Part shown: piece by piece, positions 17,152-25,221 of the stretch
Layout of the letters: every line of letters starts with the position of its first letter
How positions within the stretch are numbered: position 1 is the stretch's first letter
Source of the DNA: a virus
DNA length: 34,273 bases
Reading direction: 5' to 3' (one strand)
Virus record (IMG/VR): IMGVR_UViG_3300033155_001273
Coordinates: 1 to 34,273 of that record
Program-made: the position numbers and the translations under genes
The notes under the pieces: model-generated
What the model saw: the letters and a program-made list of their open reading frames with translations, nothing else
Databases searched by the model: none
Told to the model about the DNA's origin: nothing

Positions 17152-17607
17152 TTAAGTCTCTTGAACCCAAAATACTGCCTCACCGAGCCCGAGCAAAAGG
17201 TCTGCCGGCTCCGCGGTCGCCAGTGTCAAATAAAGATCGCCCGTAAGCGGGTATTCATGTCCTGCGGTTAAGGGCAGGTAGCCATCTGCCGGCCGGCCTG
17301 AATCATCGGTGCCGCTTGCAGACATGGTGTGGAAGCTGCCTGCCCACTGAAGAACGAGATAGAGCTCGTCCGCCGAGGAGTCAACGTAGATGCCGAGCCC
17401 GTCTTTCGGGTAATCGGCAGACAACGGCTCACCGCTGCCGGTCCTGGTCTCGTAGAACAGGGTGCCGGCGAGGTTGGGGTTCGAGATGAAGACGAGAGAC
17501 TCGAGCAGTTGCCAGGCGCGTTCCGCCTGTGCTTTCGGAAGGTTATCGCCTATCCACTTCCGAAAGTTGCGTACCTGTTCGCGCTTGGCGAGATCACCTG
17601 ATGCCAC
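17152..17607 (-). CDS. Hypothetical structural protein (151 aa)
   Basis: Unrecognised. The first 35 residues form a charged helix (SGDLAKREQVRNFRKWIGDN), followed by a compact mostly beta region with many Gly and Tyr (FYETRTGSGEPLSADYPKDG and LTGDLYLTLATAEPADLL). No motif for catalysis or membrane insertion. It lies one base after the adaptor gene and 15 bases before the 642-residue protein, so it may join the connector to tail or fibre parts. Function unknown. Confidence 0.65.
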   Translation of the reverse strand: MASGDLAKREQVRNFRKWIGDNLPKAQAERAWQLLESLVFISNPNLAGTLFYETRTGSGEPLSADYPKDGLGIYVDSSADELYLVLQWAGSFHTMSASGTDDSGRPADGYLPLTAGHEYPLTGDLYLTLATAEPADLLLGLGEAVFWVQET

Positions 17608-17608
17608 G

Positions 17609-18283
17609 TTACCTCCGACGATTCCTTCTCAGAAGTTGCCCGAATGTCACGATGCGCTGTTTGTAGTAGGCCGCGGCCGGGAGGGAGCGCCTGGCGCTGA
17701 GTCCCGACTTGCTGGAGAGCTCCGCCTGCTTCTTGGCCTCGTCGCGCTGGCTTTGAAGCTCGAGGCTGATTTCGGTTGCTCTGTTGATAACCTGGAGGTC
17801 GTACCCCTGCGGCAGATCGGAGAAGTTAGCCTCCGAATGATCCGGCGCGGTTGGGACCTTGATGAAGGGGATGCGAATGGTGTTGACGCCGCCGGGTTTC
17901 GGACAGAACTGGACCTGGCGCCGACCGTCCGCCCCTAGCCCCTCTTCCCAGTAGTAGAAGGGGTCCTGTTGGCCCAGGAAGATCCCGGTGTTCCTGTACC
18001 AGTCGGCGTCTCTCAGATCCATTGGAATCCCGGTCGTGAGGTTGTTGGCAGGCTCGAGGAACTTCAAGACGTTGGTGGCCGTCATCTGATAGAGCTCTAC
18101 GCCGGCCTCGGTGTCAATCTCCTCAGAGTCGCGGAGGTTGGCGAACTCGTACATCTCCGCAATGTCCATCTCCGCGAGCCAGATGTGTTGCGCGAGCTCG
18201 GCATTAGGCACATCGCCGGTAGCCGGGTCGCCGGTAGCCGATCGAAGCATCGCAATTTTGTCGAGTGAGGAGAATCTAGCCAT
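17609..18283 (-). CDS. Head-tail adaptor (connector) protein candidate (224 aa)
   Basis: The pattern matches phage adaptor-type proteins: a helical N-terminus starting at SLDKIAMLRSATGD; a DLRDADWYRNTGIFLGQQDP segment; WEEGLGADGRRQVQFCPKPG; a strand IRIPFIKVPTAP; then LPQGYDLQVINRATEISLEL and a basic helical C-terminus ending RRNRRR. In this family the first and last parts are helices that pack against the portal and the middle strands form a ring continuing to the tail. The start codon overlaps the stop of the upstream gene by one base. I am fairly sure of the structural role and less sure of the precise family. Confidence 0.7.
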   Translation of the reverse strand: MARFSSLDKIAMLRSATGDPATGDVPNAELAQHIWLAEMDIAEMYEFANLRDSEEIDTEAGVELYQMTATNVLKFLEPANNLTTGIPMDLRDADWYRNTGIFLGQQDPFYYWEEGLGADGRRQVQFCPKPGGVNTIRIPFIKVPTAPDHSEANFSDLPQGYDLQVINRATEISLELQSQRDEAKKQAELSSKSGLSARRSLPAAAYYKQRIVTFGQLLRRNRRR

Positions 18284-19380
18284 TACAACTCCTGGTCCTC
18301 GTCGTCAACGGTCTCGACACTATCAAACGACGGGTCGTACTCGTTGATCTGTTTCGGGAGACGCTCCCAGTGTTCTCTGCAAACCACGGTCTTCCCCAGG
18401 TACTTCTCAGCCGGGTCGAGGATGCGTTCTGAGCCGGAGGTTGGAACGTTGGTCATTCCTGGCTTGGAAACATCTTTCTGTACCCGGAAGGACTCACCCC
18501 ACCAAATTTGCTGGTCGTCGTAGGTTGTCACCTTGAAAAACGCATGGACGGCATCAGCGTCAAAGAAGCCAGCCGGATACCACATATCATCAGAGACCCA
18601 GGCTTGTTGCCCCTCAACTCCGGTCCAGGTCCCCATAACTTGCCGTTCTTCTCCTCCCCCGCCGTAGTCGTAGTAAAACCCAAATTCGACCGTCAGGGAT
18701 GGATGAACGGTTGTTTGATGCGTCCCAAAGGTGCCCTGCATCAAATACTTGGTAAACGATGTCAGATTAATCGCGTCCTTTGAAACAATCTCACCGTCAC
18801 CCCAAAAGGAGGCCGCGCCGTTCACTATGTTGGCGCCGGCATAGGGATGGACCTTCCAATGCCACCGCGGGCGGCCCATCGAGACTTCACCAAGATCGTC
18901 GGTGTCCACCGTCCATCCGGCGTCATTGAACCGCGACCATGGGAGGTAGTTTGCTGCCTTCTCGATCCGGCGCACCTGGATCTGGCGCACGAGCTCCTCG
19001 ACTGGGAACCATCCGTGACAGACGTCGCATTGCTCGGTGTACTTGCCACCGGAGCCCATAAAGGAGCCCGTGCCAACTGCAATCGCCTTGGTTGCCCACT
19101 CCAGGCCGCCGGGGTAGGTGGGGCTGGTGATGGTGATTGTCGCGTCCTCGTGGTCAGCCGTGAAGGAGACCATCGGCACCAGGGCGACGATCTCGCCCCG
19201 CCTGGTCTCCGAGGTGTCCCATCTCACGGGCCCGCCGTCGTGGGAGGTGGAGTAAACTGCTACTGCGCCAACCTCAACCGTTACAGCGGTTACGTCCGAA
19301 AGGTCGGGGCTATCGAACCCATCCTTGAGGATGAATTGTTGGAGCCCGCCTTTCTGCGCGTGAAGGAATGACCGTGCCAC
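18283..19380 (-). CDS. Structural protein with split zinc-ribbon cysteines (365 aa)
   Basis: Residues 1-105 look beta-rich (VTAVTVEVGAVAVYST and ATITITSPTYPGG). A CxxCH motif follows at Cys118, Cys121 and His122 in QCDVCHGWFPVEELVRQ, and a matching CREHW at Cys334/His337 near the C-terminus. Small phage zinc-ribbon proteins have these two halves close together; here about 210 residues separate them, with a beta-sandwich-like segment (WYPAGFFDADAVHAFFKVTT) that could bind sugar or another protein. The C-terminal tail is acidic. The ATG overlaps the holin candidate's stop. Metal binding is inferred from the residues; the function is unknown. Confidence 0.65.
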   Translation of the reverse strand: MARSFLHAQKGGLQQFILKDGFDSPDLSDVTAVTVEVGAVAVYSTSHDGGPVRWDTSETRRGEIVALVPMVSFTADHEDATITITSPTYPGGLEWATKAIAVGTGSFMGSGGKYTEQCDVCHGWFPVEELVRQIQVRRIEKAANYLPWSRFNDAGWTVDTDDLGEVSMGRPRWHWKVHPYAGANIVNGAASFWGDGEIVSKDAINLTSFTKYLMQGTFGTHQTTVHPSLTVEFGFYYDYGGGGEERQVMGTWTGVEGQQAWVSDDMWYPAGFFDADAVHAFFKVTTYDDQQIWWGESFRVQKDVSKPGMTNVPTSGSERILDPAEKYLGKTVVCREHWERLPKQINEYDPSFDSVETVDDEDQEL

Positions 19381-19637
19381 TATTCGCCTCTCCCATTCTC
19401 GATCTTCTTCTGCGCGACGTTAGCTCCGAAGTAGAGCCCTATAATGAATATAACTCCTCCTGACCAGATTGCGAGGGAGGAGCTCCATTGAGTCTGTAGA
19501 GCTGCGTTGTCGAGCCATTTGAGCAATCGCGCCAGGAGAGCGATCCCCAGGTTCAGGAGGTGCATGGAGGTGTAGAGGATCAGGGCGCCTTTCGTTAGGG
19601 CCCATTTCCTCGAGGCGCGGGGGTCGAAGTCGGCCAT
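19380..19637 (-). CDS. Holin-like membrane protein (85 aa)
   Basis: Two hydrophobic stretches are visible: LILYTSMHLLNLGIALLARL at about residues 20-40 and LAIWSGGVIFIIGLYFGAN at about 56-74, with basic residues at the C-terminus (KKIENGRGE). This is the usual two-helix holin shape, and it lies directly downstream of the M15 endolysin. The ATG at 19637 overlaps the endolysin stop by one base (TGATG), so I prefer it over two GTG codons 9 and 12 bases further upstream. Function as a holin is inferred from topology and neighbour; it could be another small membrane protein. Confidence 0.65.
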   Translation of the reverse strand: MADFDPRASRKWALTKGALILYTSMHLLNLGIALLARLLKWLDNAALQTQWSSSLAIWSGGVIFIIGLYFGANVAQKKIENGRGE

Positions 19638-20035
19638 CAGTAGCACCACGCACTAGGCCGAGGCTTCACACTGCCCTTGTGGACGTCTACATGGATGAAG
19701 CCCCTCGCCGTGCCTACTCCCTCCGCCCCGTGGTTGTGGGCGGCTTTCTGTACGACGTAGCGGTGCCTGCCGCCCTCCACCTGAATGTCCGCTGCTTCGC
19801 CTAGACAATGGACGGAGTTTTCGACCCCGCCCTCATTTTGATTATGGTGTTGACAGCGACACCAGGACGTAAGGCGAACAGGCCCGCCAACATCTTCTCT
19901 GATTGCTTCAAGGAGCATGATGATCTCCAGCTGGACGTCCCCGATCTCCCGCCCGAACCCGCACCCGCACTTGCAGGCCGCCTCGTAGACGTAGAAGTTT
20001 CGGGCGCCAGGCAGGAGGTCATTCATGTCTAGCAT
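19637..20035 (-). CDS. M15-family peptidase endolysin (132 aa)
   Basis: The motif SVHCLGEAADI (His76, Asp83) and FIHVDVH (His115) are the zinc-binding signature of peptidase M15 (Peptidase_M15_3 type, as in D-Ala-D-Ala carboxypeptidase and L-Ala-D-Glu endopeptidase endolysins). The preceding arginine-rich region (PVRLTSWCRCQHHNQNEGG) matches the usual Tyr/Trp-Arg-Cys-xxHN part, and the C-terminal RPSAWCY is typical. The enzyme would cut peptidoglycan peptides at the end of infection. Its length is normal for the single-domain enzyme, without a wall-binding domain. Unusual is the number of cysteines (KCGCG near residue 22, plus Cys59, Cys61, Cys77 and Cys131). It is followed by the holin candidate. 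Confidence 0.85.
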   Translation of the reverse strand: MLDMNDLLPGARNFYVYEAACKCGCGFGREIGDVQLEIIMLLEAIREDVGGPVRLTSWCRCQHHNQNEGGVENSVHCLGEAADIQVEGGRHRYVVQKAAHNHGAEGVGTARGFIHVDVHKGSVKPRPSAWCY

Positions 20036-20223
20036 TGCCGGTCCTTTAGGCCCCTCTTGTACGCAATCTGATCTATGGCCTGGAGCACCCCTTCGGCTAT
20101 GCGCTGCCTGTAGGTCCGCGAAGTCACTCTCCCCTGGCAGGGCTTACGGACCTCTTCCATGACGGCCCTGTGACAGTAGACCCAAATCGGCTTGAGGTCT
20201 GGAGGGATTACCACTTGCGCCAT
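20029..20223 (-). CDS. Small hypothetical protein (64 aa)
   Basis: Unrecognised. A basic, helix-prone protein (VTSRTYRQRIAEGVLQAIDQ) with three cysteines. It overlaps the stop of the LamG-type protein by 16 bases and overlaps the start of the endolysin by seven bases, which supports translation in the same operon. The start ATG at 20223 has no clear Shine-Dalgarno, so coupling to the upstream gene is likely. It could be a lysis accessory or a regulator; nothing in the sequence decides. Confidence 0.5.
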   Translation of the reverse strand: MAQVVIPPDLKPIWVYCHRAVMEEVRKPCQGRVTSRTYRQRIAEGVLQAIDQIAYKRGLKDRQC

Positions 20224-21842
20224 ATACTTTGCCAGTCCCAGGCGGGTTTACGGTCAGCCTTGGTATTGGTTGCCCCGACAATTGGGTTAAAGCCAGCAAG
20301 CTCCATCGTGCCGAGCGTGGCGTCAACATCGGCCCCGGCACCAGACGCACTCACGGTTGGATTGTGCCCCTGGAGAACCATCGTACCAAGTGTTGGGTTT
20401 ACCTTGATCTCGTTCAGCACATCGTAGATGTACGCGCCCATTTCCCACAGGCCGGTAGCGGTGCCTACGGTTGGGTTGAAACCAGCAAGAACCATAGCTC
20501 CGACTGGGTCTTGCTCCACCTCTGTTGGGCCGGTATCTAACCCGCCAATCCAATCAGTGTTATCAAGCTCAATATCATCAAAGTAAAGCTCAGATGTCGC
20601 ACCCGGAACAGCGGAGCCACTAGCACTCGCGCCGCACCGAAGCGTGTCACACAAGGCCGCTGATTGTGCCCCGGTGTAATCACTACCGACTGAGGTTCCG
20701 TTTACTTTGAGTTCGCCGCCGCCGTCTGAACCAGACCCGGCCTGCCAATGAAATTCAATAAGCATCCAGGTATCAAGAGCCGGGTCTTCAGCACACACGC
20801 CATCTAAGATCGTGGTGTTTCCAGACCCGTTCCAGTAAATACAACGCCACCTAAAGGCTTGGTCGTCTGCTTGCACCCTCAAATTAAGTTCCATGAGGGA
20901 TTGGGTATCGTCTTTTATTTCAAATACCTTGCATGATTGATAATCTGTAGGCACATTGAAGGCTGCATTCACCTTAAGGTAACCCCTAAAATACACCTCA
21001 TCCTGGTCAGCTACCGTCTTGTAAGCGTAAACACCATTGTTCGTACCATCAAACGTTATCTTCGCACCCTTGCTGCCGCTGTTGATGTGGGCAGGAGTCG
21101 AAGAAACGGTGAGAGTGTTTGACCCCTCCTCCACCTTAGATGTGAACTCAGTGGTAAAGGCATCGACTTCGGTCTCTATGCCGGATGCGAAAACCACACC
21201 TACTGGGCCTAGCCAGTCAGCATCGTCAGCACCAAAATTGTCAACGTCAAGGGTTGAGCTTCCAGACGTTGTTCCCTTGTAACATCCGGCATAAATCGTA
21301 TCGTGAGTCTTCGATACCGATGTCATCGTGACATTGTTTGAATCCCATACCAAAACTCCCGAGTCGTTATAAACCCTGGCTCTTATGGTGTCGTCGCCCG
21401 TGCCACCATTGTTGTGCGAGTAAAGCTCAAACCGGTAGTATCCACTTGGTTTTGTGGCATAGCTGCTTGTTGATGATGTGTAGCCACCATAGCCAAATTG
21501 TACCCTCCACGCCCAGTCCCCGCTTCCATCCACTATGGCCCTGAGTTGAGCTCCTTCATCATACGCAGTTTCACCAGCAGCCAAAATCGTTAACCCGCTT
21601 GAGTTCGGCAAATCAAGGCTAGAAACATCTATGTATGCACGAGCATAGATTGTTAATTCAGCCGAGATGTCCTTGTACACGCAGGCTTGATCGTTTGTCC
21701 CGCCTAATGTGCAGCGTGCCCCGTACGTCCCTGTGTGTGGCGCAGAACTGGATGCCGCTACGGAATTGCCGGATTCAGTCAGCGAACCAGTTACGTCAGT
21801 GAGATCGCCTTCTTCAAAGTCGGCTTCAAATATGTTTGCCAT
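20208..21842 (-). CDS. Tail fibre/spike protein with two LamG-like modules and C-terminal repeats (544 aa)
   Basis: The start at 21842 overlaps the upstream stop (TGATG). Residues 1-215 form one module starting FEADFEEGDLTDVTGS and ending ADWLGPVGV, with NNGGTGDDTIRARVYNDSG in the middle. Residues 225-435 form a second, related module ending LDNTDWIGG. Both have the jelly-roll look of LamG/concanavalin-type carbohydrate-binding domains: strands with YFRGYLKV and a D-x-G-x loop. The C-terminal 110 residues carry three copies of a short motif (GAMVLAGFNPTV, GTMVLQGHNPTV and GTMELAGFNPIV). A role in binding host surface glycans is inferred. It follows two tailspike genes, consistent with a receptor-binding island. 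Confidence 0.72.
   Translation of the reverse strand: MANIFEADFEEGDLTDVTGSLTESGNSVAASSSAPHTGTYGARCTLGGTNDQACVYKDISAELTIYARAYIDVSSLDLPNSSGLTILAAGETAYDEGAQLRAIVDGSGDWAWRVQFGYGGYTSSTSSYATKPSGYYRFELYSHNNGGTGDDTIRARVYNDSGVLVWDSNNVTMTSVSKTHDTIYAGCYKGTTSGSSTLDVDNFGADDADWLGPVGVVFASGIETEVDAFTTEFTSKVEEGSNTLTVSSTPAHINSGSKGAKITFDGTNNGVYAYKTVADQDEVYFRGYLKVNAAFNVPTDYQSCKVFEIKDDTQSLMELNLRVQADDQAFRWRCIYWNGSGNTTILDGVCAEDPALDTWMLIEFHWQAGSGSDGGGELKVNGTSVGSDYTGAQSAALCDTLRCGASASGSAVPGATSELYFDDIELDNTDWIGGLDTGPTEVEQDPVGAMVLAGFNPTVGTATGLWEMGAYIYDVLNEIKVNPTLGTMVLQGHNPTVSASGAGADVDATLGTMELAGFNPIVGATNTKADRKPAWDWQSIWRKW
20274..20510 (-). repeat. Three-copy protein repeat, GxMxLxGxNPxV type
   Basis: The C-terminus of the 544-residue protein contains three copies of the motif GAMVLAGFNPTV, GTMVLQGHNPTV and GTMELAGFNPIV, separated by about 20-40 residues. 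The copies are close in protein sequence and in DNA. Similar G-x-L-x-L-x-G-x-x-P-T-V repeats occur in other phage tail proteins; the role is not known to me. Confidence 0.6.
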
Positions 21843-23575
21843 CAGTAATCTCCCTGATCGCCAGTTACAATGTCATCGGGCCAAGCTGCGGCTGGCAGAA
21901 ACGCCTCGCTATACGGCCCCCCAAGATCAACTCCAGTGTCAATACACGGAGAGCCAGCCAACAGGGTGTAGTCATTGTTGTCCCTATCGGTGAACAACGG
22001 GTCTTCACCTGTGGAGTGTTCAGCAAATCCATACGTTGAAAACCATGTGTCGAGGGTGTACTGATTCCACTGACGGCTGATCACATTGGTTGACTCATCT
22101 TCCTTGCGGAGAAGGTTGTAGTCAGAGTCAAATCCGGTGTAGTCATCGAGCGACGTGTAGAGGTAGATCGCGTGCTGCACAGCACCGATGATGATGTTGT
22201 TCTTGATCTTGGTCCCTTGTGGGCTACTGTCACCCTCGATGTAGATGCAGCGGGTTGAGTAACCGGCCCCGTCCAAAATGTTCCCATAGACCAGCGTCCC
22301 GTAAGAGCCGCTCCCCACACCAGATCCACCAATCCCAAGCAGAATATTAGTGTAGCCATTATCGTATGTCCTATATACGATATTGCCCCAAATTTCATTG
22401 CTATGCGCCCGTTGCCACAGCCTGATCTCATATCCCTGACCGCCCCACCCGTTGTCCCATATCCTGTTTAGATAGACATGGTTGGAGTAAGAATCTATTT
22501 CTACGAGAATCCCGCATTGTCCGTTCCCTGAGATGGTGTTCTTGTAAATGTGACAATTCACGCAACCCTCGCCAGAGGAGCCGTCAAGGTCAATCCCGTC
22601 GAGATCGTTGTCGTGAGAGTGGTTCCCAACCATCGTGCAATTATCGACCCAAAGAAACTTCAGCCCGTAACCATCGAACGGGGTCGTACCTGAATACCCA
22701 GTGGTTCGGCTGTGGTGAGTTTCGTTGTTGGAAAATGTGACTCGCAAGAGCTTGTTGGTCGGCCCGCCGCCGGCAGATATGTTGTGAGCGCCGCAATACG
22801 AAACCGTGTTCCCATCAGCCAGAGAGTCTGCCGCCTTGAGTGTGACCCCCTCGCCAGCACACCACTCGACGGTGCAGTTTTGGATGGTCACATGATGGGT
22901 AAGTGCCTGACCGCCATCACAGCGGAATCCCCCATTCTCATCGTTCCCACGTTTAATATGGATGCCGTCAACCATGATGTAGGTTTGTCGGTACAGCCTA
23001 AAGCACCCGATCTGCGGAACCTCAATTACCACCCCTGATGTGGTGGGGTTTCCACCCGTGTCATCGCGGACGTAGACGGTATCGTAATTCAAGCCATCAT
23101 TGTCGCCGTATCCCCACTCAAGGTCATTCAGAGCACCGAGCCCGTTAAAGTCTGGAACAGCCCCGCCCTTGGTGAGACTCACGTCATCCATGAACACCAG
23201 CCCAGGATCTATGAGAGTTGGGTCTCCTCCGCCGGAAAGCTCACAGAAGAACTCTCCGGGCTTGGTTGTTGATTCTGTCCATTTGTGCGTTCCGGTAGTG
23301 ATATCAACCGAGCCATCGAAGACCGGAGTGTGACCTGGATAAGCGAGGTGTGAGATATCAGAAACAGCAGAGCCGCTGGCTTTGAACGACAACATCGTTG
23401 TGTTGTAATCTCCACCAGTATCAGCGAGATAGACGTTATCCCCGGCAGACAAGGCAGTTGCCCAAATGTTGTGGTTGGCAACGCTCATGCACTCACTCGC
23501 GATGTCCGGGTCTCCGTCCAGGCACGCGGCAAGACTCACCGCTGTCCCGAGCTCCCGGGCTGTGTAGTTCGCCAT
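21842..23575 (-). CDS. Right-handed parallel beta-helix tailspike-like protein, copy B (577 aa)
   Basis: After an N-terminal region (MANYTARELGTAVSLAACLD, then GDNVYLADTGGDYN), about 350 residues show the short-coil pattern of PbH1/NosD-type parallel beta-helices: repeated N-x-I/V turns such as NCTVEWCAGEGVTL, HIYKNTISGNGQCGI, NHVYLNRIWDNGW and KIKNNIIIGAVQHAI. The C-terminus (GEDPLFTDRDNNDYTL, then AGSPCIDTGVD) matches what I recall as the choice-of-anchor Q type ending of secreted bacterial proteins, and ends WPDDIVTGDQGDY. Spikes with this fold usually bind or cut surface polysaccharide. It is a paralogue of the upstream gene (same start and end motifs). The start overlaps that gene's stop by one base. 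Confidence 0.78.
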   Translation of the reverse strand: MANYTARELGTAVSLAACLDGDPDIASECMSVANHNIWATALSAGDNVYLADTGGDYNTTMLSFKASGSAVSDISHLAYPGHTPVFDGSVDITTGTHKWTESTTKPGEFFCELSGGGDPTLIDPGLVFMDDVSLTKGGAVPDFNGLGALNDLEWGYGDNDGLNYDTVYVRDDTGGNPTTSGVVIEVPQIGCFRLYRQTYIMVDGIHIKRGNDENGGFRCDGGQALTHHVTIQNCTVEWCAGEGVTLKAADSLADGNTVSYCGAHNISAGGGPTNKLLRVTFSNNETHHSRTTGYSGTTPFDGYGLKFLWVDNCTMVGNHSHDNDLDGIDLDGSSGEGCVNCHIYKNTISGNGQCGILVEIDSYSNHVYLNRIWDNGWGGQGYEIRLWQRAHSNEIWGNIVYRTYDNGYTNILLGIGGSGVGSGSYGTLVYGNILDGAGYSTRCIYIEGDSSPQGTKIKNNIIIGAVQHAIYLYTSLDDYTGFDSDYNLLRKEDESTNVISRQWNQYTLDTWFSTYGFAEHSTGEDPLFTDRDNNDYTLLAGSPCIDTGVDLGGPYSEAFLPAAAWPDDIVTGDQGDY

Positions 23576-25221
23576 CAGTAGTCCCCCGGATCACCAAGCA
23601 AGACGCCATCCGGCCACGTTGACCCTTCTAGCAACATCTCGTTGTACGGAGGTCCGAGAATTTCGCCAATGCCGATGCACGGAGAGTTGGACTTCAGGGT
23701 GAAGTCGTGGTTCTCGGCGTCGGTGAACTGCGGGTCATCGGGGATAGAGTGGGCGTCTTGCGGATTTCCAAGCCCGTCTGTGAGCGCCTGCCACTGTGCA
23801 AGCGTGTACCCGGTTGTGCCGAGCTTGATAAGCCCGACGCCATTACTATTGAAGCAATTATAATCAGAGTCGATGTCCACGAAGGTAGCGTCATTGCACC
23901 GCAGGTCTGGACCTGTTGATCCAGCAACAATGTTGTTTCTCAAATACACATCTATGGTGCCAGAAAGCTCAATCCCCCAGGAGCATCCGTAGACAACATT
24001 CCCGACAATGAAGTTCGTGCCATCCTGACCAGAAGCGAAGAACGTTCTAATGGAAGACCTTGATGTATCGGTCGCCCCCCATGTGACGTTGCCCATGATG
24101 GTGCAATGAGAACTACGAGACAGCCCGATGTTGCTGCCACCGTCGATGTTGTCATACACCATGTTGTGCTTGATCATGTTGTAATACGAGAACTCAAGAA
24201 GAATCTGCTGGATGGTCCCAGGCTGGCCGTCGAAGTCACCACCGTTTTCATAGATTAGGTTTTCCGATATGGTGTTCCACCTACAGCCCCAGTGATTAGG
24301 GTAAGCCCCGCCGCCATCCAACCTGATCGCACCAGAGTCGTTGTGGTGCCAGGTTGACTTGGTGAGAATCGAGTTATCCATCCCAAAGGCTTTGATGCCA
24401 GCGCCGTCGTTCGAAACGCCGTCGATGAAGACTTGGTGATGGATCTCGCAGCCCGTTACAGTCAACCGTTCAAGCTTGTTGACTTCACCGGCGCCAGTTC
24501 CGATTCCATCCCCTGAGTTGTAGGAAATGTGGCAAGAGTCGATGAGACCATCGTCGGAGTGTGCGGCCCACTTGATCCCCACGAAGTTCCACGAGACATC
24601 GCAATTGCTAACGATGCACCAGTCGCTATTGTTGAGGGCATAGATCCCAAGCCAATCTGAGTGCATAATCGTGAGACCATCAAATTTCACGTAGTCAACG
24701 CCATCAAACCTAGCAACGTATCTACGTGAGCCTGATTCCGTGCCGGGGCTAGTGTAACGAGTATCTGGATCTGTGGCGCTGTACTGGTAGAGAATGTCCG
24801 ATTCCCAGCACCAGTCTTGGTCTGCTGCCAGGTTCGCCGGAAGCGCCTTCTTAGCACCACGCACCCCATCAAGAAATACCATGATTGGCTCGTCGGCGGT
24901 GACGGTGGCCTTCCACACATTCGTATCATGTAAGGTCCAGCCGGTTATGATGTTCGATCCCTTGAATACAGGAGTGTCGCCTGGGTATGCGAGTACCTCG
25001 ATGTAGTTTCCTATCGAACCCGAGCCTTGAGGAGTCAGATACCCCCGGTAATCTAATCCAGCAGCTGAATCGTCCGCACAATAAATTTTATCTCCAGCCA
25101 CAAACGTCTCACCGTTGAAAACACTCAAATTCATGCACTCGGCGACAAGGGTTGGGTCGCCATCTACAGCCGCTGCCTTGTTCGCCGCCGTGCCGTCTTC
25201 TCGAACAGTGTAATTAGGCAT
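23575..25221 (-). CDS. Right-handed parallel beta-helix tailspike-like protein, copy A (548 aa)
   Basis: Same architecture as the next gene: MPNYTVREDGTAANKAAAVD at the start, GDKIYCADDSAAG near residue 40, then parallel beta-helix coils (NNSDWCIVSNCDVSWNFVGI, GLIDSCHISYNSGDGI, LTVTGCEIHHQVF and NHWGCRWNTISENLIYENGG). It ends DDPQFTDAENHDFTL, NSPCIGIGE and WPDGVLLGDPGDY. Such spikes usually recognise or degrade host polysaccharide; no catalytic residue can be assigned by eye. The N-terminus has no obvious virion-anchor domain, so another protein may dock it. The two genes look like a tandem duplication that has diverged considerably in the central coils. Start overlaps the preceding gene by eight bases. 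Confidence 0.78.
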   Translation of the reverse strand: MPNYTVREDGTAANKAAAVDGDPTLVAECMNLSVFNGETFVAGDKIYCADDSAAGLDYRGYLTPQGSGSIGNYIEVLAYPGDTPVFKGSNIITGWTLHDTNVWKATVTADEPIMVFLDGVRGAKKALPANLAADQDWCWESDILYQYSATDPDTRYTSPGTESGSRRYVARFDGVDYVKFDGLTIMHSDWLGIYALNNSDWCIVSNCDVSWNFVGIKWAAHSDDGLIDSCHISYNSGDGIGTGAGEVNKLERLTVTGCEIHHQVFIDGVSNDGAGIKAFGMDNSILTKSTWHHNDSGAIRLDGGGAYPNHWGCRWNTISENLIYENGGDFDGQPGTIQQILLEFSYYNMIKHNMVYDNIDGGSNIGLSRSSHCTIMGNVTWGATDTSRSSIRTFFASGQDGTNFIVGNVVYGCSWGIELSGTIDVYLRNNIVAGSTGPDLRCNDATFVDIDSDYNCFNSNGVGLIKLGTTGYTLAQWQALTDGLGNPQDAHSIPDDPQFTDAENHDFTLKSNSPCIGIGEILGPPYNEMLLEGSTWPDGVLLGDPGDY

